From NCBI GenBank assembly GCA_035906055.1, contig JAMIFV010000015.1:1-53483 (forward strand): a DNA stretch of 53,483 nucleotides, written 5' to 3'. The position numbers and the translations under genes are program-made. Shown here piece after piece: positions 44,208 through 53,283 of this stretch. A model generated the notes under the pieces. It did no database searches. It saw only the letters and a list, made by a program, of their open reading frames with translations, and had not been told where the DNA came from. The DNA comes from JAMIFV01 sp035906055. Lineage in GTDB: Bacteria > Pseudomonadota > Alphaproteobacteria > Rickettsiales > JABCZZ01. How positions within the stretch are numbered: the stretch's first letter is position 1; each line of letters begins with the position of its first letter.

Positions 44208-45683
44208 ATGTCCGCCGTCTTCCCGAGGCTAGAACTTAGGCAGGGCCAGTCGCTGGTGATGACCCAGCAATTGCAGCAGTCTATCAAGCTGCTGCAGCTT
44301 TCCTCGCAGGAACTTGCAGAATATATTGATCAGGAACTTGAAAAGAATCCGCTGCTGAGCGCTGAAGAAGAACAGCCGCAGGAACAGGGCGGTGAGGGCG
44401 CGCAAAGCGAAGGCGCACAGGAGCGGGAATCCGCACCGGAAGCGCCGGAGACACCGCTGGAAGTAGATAAAAATGACGGCGCCGCTTCCGGGGAATGGAG
44501 CGAAGACGAGGGAGGGGCGGACTATTCCGAGCAGTCTTTTGAACCGCGCACCCACAACCGCATTAGCGACGATTATGAAGGCAGCACTGAATCACTTGCC
44601 GTAAATAAAGTTTCCTTGCGAGACTACCTGATGGAGCAGCTGTCGGTGGCGGAAGCTGATCCTGTTATACGCATCATCGGGCAGCATCTGGTGGATCTGG
44701 TGGATGAGTCGGGATACATAAAAGACGACCTTGGTCACTTACCCGAACAGCTTGGCTGTGACGAGGCGCTTATGGAAAGAACCTTCGCTGTTTTGCATAG
44801 TTTTGATCCGCCGGGCGTGTGTGCCCGCAACCTGAAAGAGTGCCTGGCCATACAGCTGCAGGACAAGAACCGCCTCGACCCGGCGATGCAGGCGCTGCTG
44901 GAGAATCTTGATCTCATGGCGGCTGGTAATGTGGCACAGCTTGGCAAATTATGCGGCGTGGATGCCGAAGACATTAAAGAGATGTGCGCGGAGATTCGCG
45001 CGCTGAACCCAAGGCCGGGCAGCAGCTTCCAGCATGAAGAAGTGCAGGCGGTGATACCGGATGTTATCGTACGGCGCATCCGTGGCGAGCGCTGGCAGGT
45101 GGAGTTGAACCCCGCGTCACTGCCTCGCGTACTGGTAAACCGGCAATATCATGCGCAGCTTGCTTCATCCAAATCGCTGGATAAGGAAGAACGCAAATAC
45201 ATCGCCGACCAGCTTACCACCGCCAACTGGCTGGTAAAGGCGCTCGACCAGCGCGCACAGACCATACTCAAGGTATCTTCCGAGATAGTTAAACAGCAGG
45301 AGGCCTTCTTTCAGGACGGCGTGAAAGCGCTTAAACCCCTTACGCTCAAAGACGTGGCTGCGGTTACTGAGCTGCATGAAAGCACGGTGAGCCGCGTCAC
45401 CAGCAGCAAATACATGAACACGCCGCGCGGCACGTTTGAGCTGAAATATTTTTTCAATGCGTCGTTGCAGAACTCGTATGGCGGGGCGGCATTCTCCAAC
45501 AAGGCGGTGCAGTACCTTATTAAGGAACTTATTGATGCAGAGGCATCTGTATCGCCGCTCTCCGACGATACTATTTCCGAAAAACTTAAAGACCGTGGCA
45601 TAGAAGTCGCACGCAGGACTGTTGCCAAGTATCGGGAAATTATGAATATTCCATCTTCTTCCCAGCGCCGCCAGAAGCATTAA
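44208..45683 (+). CDS. rpoN: RNA polymerase sigma-54 factor
   Basis: This encodes 491 residues. The Gln/Leu-rich region I (QGQSLVMTQQLQQSIKLLQL) binds enhancer activators, an acidic region II follows, then the core-binding domain and a C-terminal helix-turn-helix with the RpoN box ARRTVAKYRE at residues 468-477. Sigma-54 recognises -24/-12 promoters and needs AAA+ activators, none of which lie in the window. The usual downstream hpf and ptsN genes are replaced here by a CpaF-type ATPase. Confidence 0.97.
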   Translation: MSAVFPRLELRQGQSLVMTQQLQQSIKLLQLSSQELAEYIDQELEKNPLLSAEEEQPQEQGGEGAQSEGAQERESAPEAPETPLEVDKNDGAASGEWSEDEGGADYSEQSFEPRTHNRISDDYEGSTESLAVNKVSLRDYLMEQLSVAEADPVIRIIGQHLVDLVDESGYIKDDLGHLPEQLGCDEALMERTFAVLHSFDPPGVCARNLKECLAIQLQDKNRLDPAMQALLENLDLMAAGNVAQLGKLCGVDAEDIKEMCAEIRALNPRPGSSFQHEEVQAVIPDVIVRRIRGERWQVELNPASLPRVLVNRQYHAQLASSKSLDKEERKYIADQLTTANWLVKALDQRAQTILKVSSEIVKQQEAFFQDGVKALKPLTLKDVAAVTELHESTVSRVTSSKYMNTPRGTFELKYFFNASLQNSYGGAAFSNKAVQYLIKELIDAEASVSPLSDDTISEKLKDRGIEVARRTVAKYREIMNIPSSSQRRQKH

Positions 45684-45756
45684 CGGTCAATTATCCTACA
45701 GGTAACAGTTTGTTAAGGGGCGCGTGCTAGCTTGGGGCATCACAGCAGGATACAAC

Positions 45757-47058
45757 ATGGAATTTAATAACAATAATAACGCAGACACTAACGATGAATC
45801 CCTCGGGATGCTCAAGCTGGCGGAAAGCCTTATGCGTATGGCCAGCCTCATGGAAAAGCGCTGCGACAATATAGAGAATACACTTAAAACACTGGTGCCG
45901 GACATGTCGCCTTCCGACGGTGCCGATGACCTCAATCATCATAAGATGACGCAGAACCTCGCCGAACAGCTGAGTCATATGGATGCCATCCGCCCGTTGC
46001 TGGACGACGACACCGTTAACGATATTCTTATCAACGGTGCCAATAATGTGTTTGTGGAACGTAATGGCTTGCTGGAGAAAACCGATATCATTTTTCCCGG
46101 CGATCACGAAGTACTTCATATGGCACACAAGATCGTGGCAGGCGTTGGCCGTAAGATCGATAAAAAGCGTCCGCTGGTGGACGCGCGTCTTGCCGACGGC
46201 AGCCGTGTGAATATCATCGCGCCGCCGCTGGCTGTGGACGGCACTACCATCTCCATCCGTAAATTTTCCAAGAAAAAGATCACGCTGGACGTGATGGCGG
46301 AGCAACACAATGTAAGTGTTGCCGTGTCTGAATTCCTCAAGATCGCAGCGCATTGCCGCCTCAATATCATCATCTCCGGCGGTACGGGCTCGGGAAAAAC
46401 CACGCTTCTTAATGCCATTTCACGTTATATTGATAACCGCGAGCGCGTGGTAACCATTGAGGACGCGGCGGAATTGCAGCTACAGCAGCCCCATGTGGTG
46501 CGCCTTGAAACAAGGCCGTTCCATGTAGGCATGAAAGCCGGGGAAGAAGTCTCCATGCGCGATCTTGTAAAAAACGCCCTGCGTATGCGCCCTGACCGCA
46601 TTCTGGTGGGCGAGGTGCGCGGGCCCGAAGCCTTCGACATGATGCAGGCAATGAACACCGGCCATGAAGGCTCACTGACCACCGTGCATGCAAACCACCC
46701 GCGTGACGCGTTGTCACGCCTTGAGAACATGATCAGCATGGCCGACCTGCAGATTCCCATTAAGTCCCTGCGTTATCAGGTGGCTTCGGCGCTGCATCTT
46801 ATCGTGCAGATCAGCCGTATGCGAGACGGGTACCGCCGCGTTACCTACATATCCGAAGTAGTGGGCATGGAAGGCGACGTTATCACCATGCATGACCTGT
46901 TCAACTTCGTGCAGACCGGCGAGGATAGCGGCGGTAAAGTGGTGGGCGAATTCAAATGGTCGGGCATCATGCCGCGCTTTGTGCGCCGTGTGGCGTATTA
47001 CGGCGAGATACAGAGGCTTGAAAAGGCCCTCGGTATCAGACTGCCAAAATCATTATAG
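45757..47058 (+). CDS. cpaF: CpaF/TadA-type secretion ATPase
   Basis: This encodes 433 residues from the ATG at 45757; an upstream GTG is less likely. The N-terminus is Asn-rich and helical, followed by the CpaF core: DDDTVNDILINGANNVFVER, Walker A GGTGSGKTTLLNAI, an Asp box (IEDAAELQL), Walker B-like RPDRILVGEVRGPEAFDMM and a His box (GSLTTVHANHPRDAL). Such ATPases drive Tad/Flp pilus assembly. Three Flp pilin genes lie 1 kb downstream, so a Tad role is likely, although the other tad genes are absent. Confidence 0.9.
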   Translation: MEFNNNNNADTNDESLGMLKLAESLMRMASLMEKRCDNIENTLKTLVPDMSPSDGADDLNHHKMTQNLAEQLSHMDAIRPLLDDDTVNDILINGANNVFVERNGLLEKTDIIFPGDHEVLHMAHKIVAGVGRKIDKKRPLVDARLADGSRVNIIAPPLAVDGTTISIRKFSKKKITLDVMAEQHNVSVAVSEFLKIAAHCRLNIIISGGTGSGKTTLLNAISRYIDNRERVVTIEDAAELQLQQPHVVRLETRPFHVGMKAGEEVSMRDLVKNALRMRPDRILVGEVRGPEAFDMMQAMNTGHEGSLTTVHANHPRDALSRLENMISMADLQIPIKSLRYQVASALHLIVQISRMRDGYRRVTYISEVVGMEGDVITMHDLFNFVQTGEDSGGKVVGEFKWSGIMPRFVRRVAYYGEIQRLEKALGIRLPKSL

Positions 47059-47178
47059 CATTTTAATACAATATCTAAGCAAGGACGCGCCTTTTTGCTT
47101 TCCGCCGCCTGCTTTTTGTTGTAACACTATAAACTATAGGCACTAAAAAATTAATCCTGGTCAACAAGGAGTGTGCGA

Positions 47179-47445
47179 ATGGCAAATGAGAAGTCTCAGA
47201 ACGTGCAGGATGTTTTCCTTAACACCCTGCGCAAGAAGAAGATGCCGGTTACCGTATTTTTATCCAGCGGCGTGAAGCTGCAGGGAAACATCACAGGATT
47301 CGATAATTTCTGTATAGTCCTCAGGCGCGGCCCTCAGGTGCAACTGGTATATAAACATACCATCGCCACCGTGGTGCCGTCCGGCAATCTCAGTCTTTAT
47401 GAAGAAGACGGGGCAGGGGATGAGGCTTCTCCCGCCGAAGCTTAA
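47179..47445 (+). CDS. hfq: RNA chaperone Hfq
   Basis: This encodes 88 residues from the ATG at 47179 after AAGGAG. Sm1 (QDVFLNTLRKKKMPVTVFLS) and Sm2 (YKHTIATVVPSG) motifs are intact, and the acidic C-terminus is short. Hfq forms a hexamer that pairs small RNAs with mRNAs. hflX, its usual downstream neighbour, is missing; repeats follow instead. Confidence 0.96.
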   Translation: MANEKSQNVQDVFLNTLRKKKMPVTVFLSSGVKLQGNITGFDNFCIVLRRGPQVQLVYKHTIATVVPSGNLSLYEEDGAGDEASPAEA

Positions 47446-47468
47446 TAGCGCTCTCCATCATCCTGCTT

Positions 47469-47497
47469 GTCATGCCCGTGAAAACGGGCATCCAGCT
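47469..47497. repeat. Half copy of the palindromic dispersed element
   Basis: The hairpin gtcatgcccgtgaaaacggg followed by catccagct is the left module of the two-hairpin family. It lies 23 bases after the hfq stop and could help terminate hfq transcription. Confidence 0.65.
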
Positions 47498-47570
47498 AGG
47501 CGCAGGACTCATTAAACTCTTGCTTGCTTTTCCTCTCCCCTTGAGGGAGGGGACGCGTTTGCCTTGGGTT

Positions 47571-47721
47571 TAGCTTTAGCTAAGCCCTTAGACAAACCGA
47601 GGTGAGGGGGCGTTTACATTCACCCTCACCCGGCTCCGGCTAAGCTGCTGCGCAGCAAAACCTGTGCACCCTTCTCCCGCTTTGCAGGAGAGCGACTGTG
47701 TTATGAGTCCGGAGCCTAGCG
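47571..47721. repeat. Dispersed intergenic repeat, copy 2 (about 150 bp)
   Basis: This is the second copy of the block at 199-352, with the same order of landmarks and scattered substitutions. Copy 2 extends further left (tcctctccccttgagggagg, then ggacgcg). No credible gene is present in 47446-47943 apart from this and the two palindromic elements. Confidence 0.75.
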
Positions 47722-47817
47722 CACAATTAAAGCGCTCCCACTTACGGGGGCCGCAATGCTCACACAAAGCACTTTTCGCCTGCGGTCTGGCGAGTTTGGG
47801 GCAGAACTATATTTCAC

Positions 47818-47876
47818 GTCATTCCGGCGGAAGCCGGAATCCAGCCTTTCTGGATACCGATTTTCATCGGTATGAC
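47818..47876. repeat. Palindromic dispersed element, two-hairpin type (compact)
   Basis: The left hairpin gtcattccggcggaagccgg is joined through aatccagcc to the right hairpin tggataccgattttcatcgg ending in tatgac. The spacer between modules is only a few bases, shorter than in the copies at 14341 and 24061. Confidence 0.8.
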
Positions 47877-47891
47877 GAATCAACAGGCAAT

Positions 47892-47926
47892 AAAAAACCC
47901 CGCCATATCGCTATGGCGGGGTTTTT
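47892..47926. terminator. Bidirectional terminator downstream of the Flp pilin genes
   Basis: A perfect 10-bp stem, CCCCGCCATA pairing with TATGGCGGGG around TCGC, has six A on the left and five T on the right. It ends the minus-strand Flp pilin genes, 18 bases after the last stop. Confidence 0.93.
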
Positions 47927-47943
47927 GGTGGCTCGCTGCCGTA

Positions 47944-48117
47944 TTAGCGGGTAGCAGCGCCCAGGTTACCAGCCACCTTGTTGAAGGTGTTGGACAGCTG
48001 GGTACCGAGCAGGGAGATAGCTGCGATGATCGCTACAGCTACCAGTGCTGCGATAAGACCGTATTCGATTGCGGTCGCACCGGATTCGTCTTTCATAAGG
48101 GAAATGAACTTTTTCAT
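47944..48117 (-). CDS. Flp pilin 1 (57 aa)
   Basis: This encodes 57 residues with the type IVb Flp layout: a short leader MKKFISLMKDESG, then ATAIEYGLIAALVAVAIIAA forming the pilin helix with the conserved Glu and Tyr (EY), and a short polar end. Prepilin peptidase should cut after the leader glycine. It is almost identical to the pilin encoded upstream at 48154-48327; beyond the leader only one residue differs (AAIS versus AALS). Flp pilins form the Tad pilus shaft. Confidence 0.92.
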   Translation of the reverse strand: MKKFISLMKDESGATAIEYGLIAALVAVAIIAAISLLGTQLSNTFNKVAGNLGAATR

Positions 48118-48153
48118 GTGTAGATCCTTTTTTTAAAAAAATGATTGGTAGGC

Positions 48154-48327
48154 TTAACGGGTCGCGGCACCAAGGTTGCCAGCCACCTTATTAAAGGTGT
48201 TAGACAATTGCGTACCAAGCAGCGAAAGGGCTGCAATGATAGCGACGGCCACGAGTGCTGCGATCAAACCGTATTCGATCGCGGTAGCTCCCGACTCATC
48301 TCGCACGAGGGTTACGAATTTACTCAT
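48154..48327 (-). CDS. Flp pilin 2 (57 aa)
   Basis: This encodes 57 residues from the ATG at 48327; upstream in-frame codons lack pilin features. The leader MSKFVTLVRDESG precedes ATAIEYGLIAALVAVAIIAA with the conserved Glu-Tyr pair. The protein is nearly identical to pilin 1 after the leader, while many third codon positions differ, which points to an old duplication kept by selection or gene conversion. It is 36 bases upstream of pilin 1 on the same strand. Confidence 0.92.
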   Translation of the reverse strand: MSKFVTLVRDESGATAIEYGLIAALVAVAIIAALSLLGTQLSNTFNKVAGNLGAATR

Positions 48328-48494
48328 AGTTAGGTACCTTTTGCTTTGAGTTTTGACGTAAGGTGAAACCCACCCCAGACAGCGCTGGAAATACCAGCTA
48401 GAAAATAAAGTAACATAAGTTACGATATTTCTCAACTGAAACTTTAAATTAATTTTGATAAGATGTTGAAAAGATTAACTAAATTTTAACAAAT

Positions 48495-48686
48495 TTAGCG
48501 AGCGCCGCTACTAGCTGCACCGGCAGTAAAGCCGTTATTGACCGTGTTGAACGAAGTGTTCAGGCTTTGCCCAACCTGTGTGGCTCCTGCTATGAGGAAG
48601 ATGGCAATGAGCACCGCTATAAGGCCATATTCAATAGCCGTTGCGCCTGACTCGTCTTTAATAAATTGAGAAAACTTATTAAGCAT
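48495..48686 (-). CDS. Flp pilin 3, divergent (63 aa)
   Basis: This encodes 63 residues. The leader MLNKFSQFIKDESG and ATAIEYGLIAVLIAIFLIAG show the same Flp pattern, but the C-terminal half (SLNTSFNTVNNGFTAGAASS) differs from the other two pilins. It lies 167 bases upstream of pilin 2 with AT-rich DNA between, so the genes may have separate promoters. It could be a minor pilin or a second main pilin. Confidence 0.9.
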   Translation of the reverse strand: MLNKFSQFIKDESGATAIEYGLIAVLIAIFLIAGATQVGQSLNTSFNTVNNGFTAGAASSGAR

Positions 48687-48839
48687 GGTGTTTACGCATA
48701 AGTTAATGAGTCAGTAATATCTGGATTATAAGCCTCATATGGTTAACAATTGGTTAAATAGAGCGATTTTAGATAAATATGACAGTTCAACCGCTGTCAT
48801 TCACAGCGGGCGTGTTACAATCCTGCATGCGCCTCTGGC

Positions 48840-51737
48840 TTACGCGACGCGGCGCTTTTTCAGCAGGGGCTTAAGGTATTTACCTGTAACGCTTTCTGCA
48901 TTGGCCGCCACGGCTTCCGGCGTACCGGCAGCTACGATTCTGCCGCCTTTATTGCCGCCTCCCGGCCCGATATCAATGATCCAGTCGGAGGTTTTAATAA
49001 CGTCAAGGTTATGCTCGATCACCACCACGGAGTTGCCTGCATCTACCAGCTTATGCAATACGCCCAGCAGCTTGCGGATATCCTCGCTGTGCAGGCCGGT
49101 GGTCGGCTCATCCAATATATAGAGCGTGCGGCCGGTGGAACGCTTGGAAAGTTCTTTCGCCAGCTTGATACGCTGCGCCTCACCGCCTGAAAGGGTAGTG
49201 GCGGACTGGCCAAGCGTGATATAGCCAAGCCCCACTTCCTGAAGCGCCGCGCATTTCTCGCGCACGGACGGATTAGCGGAGAAGAACTCCACGCCTTCGT
49301 CCACAGTCATTTCCAGCACTTCGGCAATGGACTTGCCACGATACTTGATCTCCAGCGTTTCGCGGTTATAGCGCTTGCCCTGGCATTCGTCGCATTTCAC
49401 ATACACGTCCGGCAGGAAATGCATTTCAATTTTTATCATGCCGTCGCCTTCACAGGCTTCGCAGCGCCCGCCTTTTACATTGAAGGAGAAGCGGCCTGAT
49501 TTATACCCGCGCGCGGCGGATTCCGGCAGTGCGGTGAACCAGTCACGGATAGGGGAGAACGCGCCGGTGTAGGTGGCAGGGTTGGAGCGCGGCGTGCGCC
49601 CGATGGGGGACTGGTCGATTTCAATGATCTTGTCGATGTATTCAAGCCCGCTCATGCTGTCATGGATACCTGCGGCGTCCTTGCTGCCGTGCAGGGCACG
49701 CATCACGGCTTTGTAAAGCGTCTGTATCACAAGGCTGGATTTGCCGCCGCCCGACACGCCCGTAACGCAGGTGAATACGCCAAGGGGAATATCCGCGTCC
49801 ACGCGCTGCAGGTTGTTGGCGCGCGCGCCTTTGATGGTGATCTTCTTGCTCTTGGAGACGGGACGGCGCTGGCCGGGCACGTCGATGCCCTTGACGCCAG
49901 AGAGGTACTGCCCGGTGATGCTCTTCTTGTTATTCATCACTTCCTTGAGCGTGCCGTGCGCCACGATATGGCCGCCGTGAACGCCCGCGCCGGGGCCCAT
50001 ATCCACCAGCATGTCGGCGTGGCGCATCGTGTCTTCGTCATGCTCCACCACGATAACCGTATTGCCAAGCTCCTTCAGGTGCTGCAACGTGCCAAGCAGG
50101 CGTTCATTGTCGCACTGGTGCAGGCCGATGGACGGTTCGTCGAGCACGTACAGCACGCCGGAAAGACCGGAGCCGATCTGCGACGCAAGGCGTATGCGCT
50201 GCGATTCACCACCCGAAAGCGTGCCGGATTCGCGCCCAAGTGTGAGATAATTCAGGCCAACATTCACTAGGAAGCCCAGCCGGTCGCGAATTTCCTTGAG
50301 GATCTTCTCCGCGATCTGCTTTTGCTTTTTAGTGAGCTTTTTATCAAGCGTGGCGAACCAGTCGGCGGACTGCTCAATGGTAAAGCTGCACACTTCGCCG
50401 ATATGCAGCGTGGCTACTTTCACGCAGAGCGATTCCGGCAGCAGGCGGTGGCCGTTGCATGCGTTACAGGGATGTATGTTCTGGTATTTGGCCAGGTCTT
50501 CGCGCATCCACTCGCTTTCCGTTTCATGGTAGCGGCGGGTGAGGCTGGGTATCACGCCTTCAAACGGCTTATTGGCAACATAGGAGCGCGTGCCGTCATT
50601 ATACTGTATCTTGATGGGTTCGTCGCCGGAACCATTAAGGATCACATCGCGTATCTTCTGCGGCAGTTCGCGCAAAGGGGTGTCAAGACGGAAGCCGTAA
50701 TGGCGCGAAAGCCCCTCAAAGGTCTGGATAAAATACTTGGACGGTGTGTTAGCCCACGGAGCAACGGCTTTATCCTGCAGCGAAAGCGACGTGTCGGGGA
50801 TGATGAGTTCGGGGTCGAATACCATTTCAGTGCCAAGGCCGTCGCATGCCTTGCACGCGCCGAACGGGCTGTTGAAAGAGAACATGCGCGGTTCAATCTC
50901 CGCCAGCGTAAAGCCGGAAACCGGGCAGGCGAATCGTGAGGAGAAGGTGAGGATTTGAGGACTTGAGGACTCGATTTTTATTTTCTTTTTGGAGTCCTCT
51001 AGTCCTCTAGTCTTCGAATCCTCTACTATCTCCACCAGCAGCAGCCCGTCGCTAAGCCTGAGCGCGGTTTCGATGCTGTCGGCGAGGCGGTTGCCGAGGT
51101 CGTCGGACACCACAATGCGGTCCACCACCACTTCAATGTTATGCTTTTTGTTCTTGTCGATCTCGGGCATCTCGCCGATCATGTGCAGCGTGCCGTCTAC
51201 CTTTACGCGCTCGAATCCCTGCTTTTGCAGCGCCTGCAGCTCTTTGCGGTGCTCGCCTTTATGGCCGCGCACGATGGGGGCAAGCAGCATGATCCTGGTG
51301 CCCCTGGGCAGTTCCATCACCTGATCCACCATCTGGGTGACGGTCTGGCTTTCAATGGGCAGGCCGGTGGCGGGGGAGTGCGGCACGCCGATGCGGGCGA
51401 ACAGCAGGCGCATGTAGTCGTAGATTTCGGTAACGGTGCCGACCGTGGAACGCGGGTTGCGCGAGGTGGTCTTCTGGTCGATGGCGATAGCGGGCGAAAG
51501 GCCGGTGATGGATTCCACATCCGGCTTGTTCTGGATATTAAGGAACTGGCGCGCGTAGGAGGAAAGGCTCTCCACATAGCGGCGCTGGCCTTCGGCGTAG
51601 ATGGTGTCAAACGCGAGCGATGATTTACCCGATCCCGAAAGACCGGTGATCACCACGAGCTGGTTGCGCGGGATATCAAGGTCAACGGATTTGAGGTTGT
51701 GCTCTTTTGCACCGCGAATGCGAATAAAGTCGTCCAT
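48840..51737 (-). CDS. uvrA: Excinuclease ABC subunit A, with in-frame palindromic insertion
   Basis: This encodes 965 residues from the ATG at 51737. Both ATPase sites are present: GLSGSGKSSLAFDT and GVSGGGKSSLVIQT, with signatures (LSGGESQRIRLA, LSGGEAQRIKLA). The second zinc finger is intact (CEACEGDGMIKIEM, then CDEC). The product finds DNA lesions and loads UvrB. Before FSSRFACPVSGF about 25 residues (starting EDSKTRGLEDSKKKIKIESS) come from a palindromic element (50949-51023), a stretch I do not expect in UvrA. The insertion keeps the frame, so the protein is probably functional. Confidence 0.97.
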   Translation of the reverse strand: MDDFIRIRGAKEHNLKSVDLDIPRNQLVVITGLSGSGKSSLAFDTIYAEGQRRYVESLSSYARQFLNIQNKPDVESITGLSPAIAIDQKTTSRNPRSTVGTVTEIYDYMRLLFARIGVPHSPATGLPIESQTVTQMVDQVMELPRGTRIMLLAPIVRGHKGEHRKELQALQKQGFERVKVDGTLHMIGEMPEIDKNKKHNIEVVVDRIVVSDDLGNRLADSIETALRLSDGLLLVEIVEDSKTRGLEDSKKKIKIESSSPQILTFSSRFACPVSGFTLAEIEPRMFSFNSPFGACKACDGLGTEMVFDPELIIPDTSLSLQDKAVAPWANTPSKYFIQTFEGLSRHYGFRLDTPLRELPQKIRDVILNGSGDEPIKIQYNDGTRSYVANKPFEGVIPSLTRRYHETESEWMREDLAKYQNIHPCNACNGHRLLPESLCVKVATLHIGEVCSFTIEQSADWFATLDKKLTKKQKQIAEKILKEIRDRLGFLVNVGLNYLTLGRESGTLSGGESQRIRLASQIGSGLSGVLYVLDEPSIGLHQCDNERLLGTLQHLKELGNTVIVVEHDEDTMRHADMLVDMGPGAGVHGGHIVAHGTLKEVMNNKKSITGQYLSGVKGIDVPGQRRPVSKSKKITIKGARANNLQRVDADIPLGVFTCVTGVSGGGKSSLVIQTLYKAVMRALHGSKDAAGIHDSMSGLEYIDKIIEIDQSPIGRTPRSNPATYTGAFSPIRDWFTALPESAARGYKSGRFSFNVKGGRCEACEGDGMIKIEMHFLPDVYVKCDECQGKRYNRETLEIKYRGKSIAEVLEMTVDEGVEFFSANPSVREKCAALQEVGLGYITLGQSATTLSGGEAQRIKLAKELSKRSTGRTLYILDEPTTGLHSEDIRKLLGVLHKLVDAGNSVVVIEHNLDVIKTSDWIIDIGPGGGNKGGRIVAAGTPEAVAANAESVTGKYLKPLLKKRRVA
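50949..51023. repeat. Palindromic repeat element inserted in frame in uvrA
   Basis: The left arm (50949-50972) is three 8-base units of the type GAGGACTN. The right arm (50992-51023) is four such units inverted. The loop is an A/T-rich stretch. The length is a multiple of three and no stop is introduced on the coding strand. The arms pair as a long imperfect hairpin. Confidence 0.85.
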
Positions 51738-51873
51738 TTTGCCATCCAATTTACTGTCTGTCTTCCGGGGGGCTGCATTATAGGTTTTATTTTTGTAGAA
51801 TGTAACCGCTTTTTACGCTTATATGGGGCGCATCAGCGTTAGCTCATCGGTAATTCATTTTTAGCGAGTATTT

Positions 51874-52341
51874 ATGGCAGGCAGTGTCAATAAAGTTATT
51901 CTGGTCGGCAACTTAGGCCGGGACCCCGAAATCCGTACCACGCAGGACGGCAAGGAAATCGCCAACCTCACCCTGGCAACTTCCGAATCATGGAAGGACC
52001 GCAATACCGGCGAACGCCGGGAAAAGACGGAATGGCACCGCGTAGTGGTGTTCAATGACGGCCTAATCGGCGTTATCAAGAATTACCTGCACAAGGGGTC
52101 GAAAGTCTATGTGGAAGGTTCGCTCCAGACCCGTAAATGGACCGACCAGTCCGGCGTGGAAAAATACTCTACCGAAGTAGTGCTGCAGGGATTTGGCAGC
52201 GCGCTTACCATGCTGGATAACCGCAGCGCAGGCGGCGGCGCATCGCAGCATGGCGATTCCGGTTATTCGCAGGCTGCGCAGCCTGTGGCGCAGAAGCAGC
52301 AGCGTGTTGCGGCTGATCTGGATGATGAAATTCCTTTCTAG
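51874..52341 (+). CDS. ssb: Single-stranded DNA-binding protein
   Basis: This encodes 155 residues. The OB fold begins SVNKVILVGNLGRDPEIRTT and continues through EWHRVVVFN and SKVYVEGSLQTRKWTDQSG. A flexible Gln/Gly-rich linker leads to the acidic tip DLDDEIPF that recruits repair and replication proteins. It is divergent from uvrA across 136 bases, the standard uvrA-ssb pairing; I see no LexA-type box (GAAC-N7-GTTC) between them. Confidence 0.97.
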   Translation: MAGSVNKVILVGNLGRDPEIRTTQDGKEIANLTLATSESWKDRNTGERREKTEWHRVVVFNDGLIGVIKNYLHKGSKVYVEGSLQTRKWTDQSGVEKYSTEVVLQGFGSALTMLDNRSAGGGASQHGDSGYSQAAQPVAQKQQRVAADLDDEIPF

Positions 52342-52397
52342 GGAATTAAGGGGGGCGTCGTATAGAACTCCTCCACGCATACGGAGAGCTAATCTTA

Positions 52398-53225
52398 ATG
52401 ATTCCTTTTCTGAAGATGCAGGGCTGCGGCAATGACTTCGTGGTGCTGGACGCCAGAAGCGCAGCATTGCCGCGCCTTGATTTCGCACGTATTGCAGACA
52501 GGCAATTCGGCATCGGCTGCGATCAGGTGGTTATCCTCGAAAATGCGGCCAATGCGGATGTTAAAATGCGCATCGTGAATGCGGACGGCTCCGAAGTGAA
52601 CTCCTGCGGCAATGCTTCGCGCTGCGTCGGCTGGCTGATAGCGCAGGAGCAAGGCACGAGAGGCGAGGGGCGAGTAAGCATTGAGACGCTGGCAGGGCTT
52701 GTTACTGCACAGATGAATGGAAAATTTGTCACGGTGGATATGGGTGCGCCGCGTCTTGAATGGAACGAGATACCGCTCTCCGGCAAAGAGGACACGCTGC
52801 ATCTTTCCGCCGCCGATGGCGAGCTTAAAGATGCGGTAGGCGTGAGCATGGGTAACCCGCATGCGGTGTTCTTTGTGAAGGATGTCAACGCTGTAAAGCT
52901 TGATGTTTCAGGGCCGAAGCTGGAGCGCCACGCGCTGTTCCCTCAGCGTGCCAATATCGGTGTGGCAGAGGTGGTGGACAGGAAAACGATAAACCTCAGG
53001 GTGTGGGAGCGCGGTTCCGGCCTCACACTTGCCTGCGGCACGGGAGCGTGTGCGGCACTGGTGGCGGCAAGCCGCCGTGGGCTGACCGGCAGGAGCGCCA
53101 CGGTTGAACTGCCCGGCGGGGCATTGCAGATCGAGTGGCGCGAGAGCGACAATCATGTGCTCATGACCGGTGAAGTGGCCACCGTCTTCAAAGGTGAATT
53201 CGACGCTGCGCTTTACACAGCCTGA
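52398..53225 (+). CDS. dapF: Diaminopimelate epimerase
   Basis: This encodes 275 residues. Both catalytic cysteines are present: VNSCGNASRCVGW and LACGTGACAAL, with the N-terminal MQGCGNDFVVLDAR. DapF converts LL- to meso-diaminopimelate for lysine and peptidoglycan synthesis. It follows ssb after 56 bases and ends 58 bases before the right IS terminus. The gene appears complete. Confidence 0.96.
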   Translation: MIPFLKMQGCGNDFVVLDARSAALPRLDFARIADRQFGIGCDQVVILENAANADVKMRIVNADGSEVNSCGNASRCVGWLIAQEQGTRGEGRVSIETLAGLVTAQMNGKFVTVDMGAPRLEWNEIPLSGKEDTLHLSAADGELKDAVGVSMGNPHAVFFVKDVNAVKLDVSGPKLERHALFPQRANIGVAEVVDRKTINLRVWERGSGLTLACGTGACAALVAASRRGLTGRSATVELPGGALQIEWRESDNHVLMTGEVATVFKGEFDAALYTA

Positions 53226-53283
53226 TCCTGAACCACGTTGCTGGCCAGCAAGCCTGCCGCTATATTCTGTTGCATTGAAATAC

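Noticed and set aside
47446..47943. Repeat array after hfq considered as CRISPR
   Set aside because: The repeated units differ in length and sequence, are not regularly spaced and no cas gene is present.
51750..51873. Possible LexA box between uvrA and ssb
   Set aside because: I looked for the alphaproteobacterial GAAC-N7-GTTC pattern and found no acceptable match.
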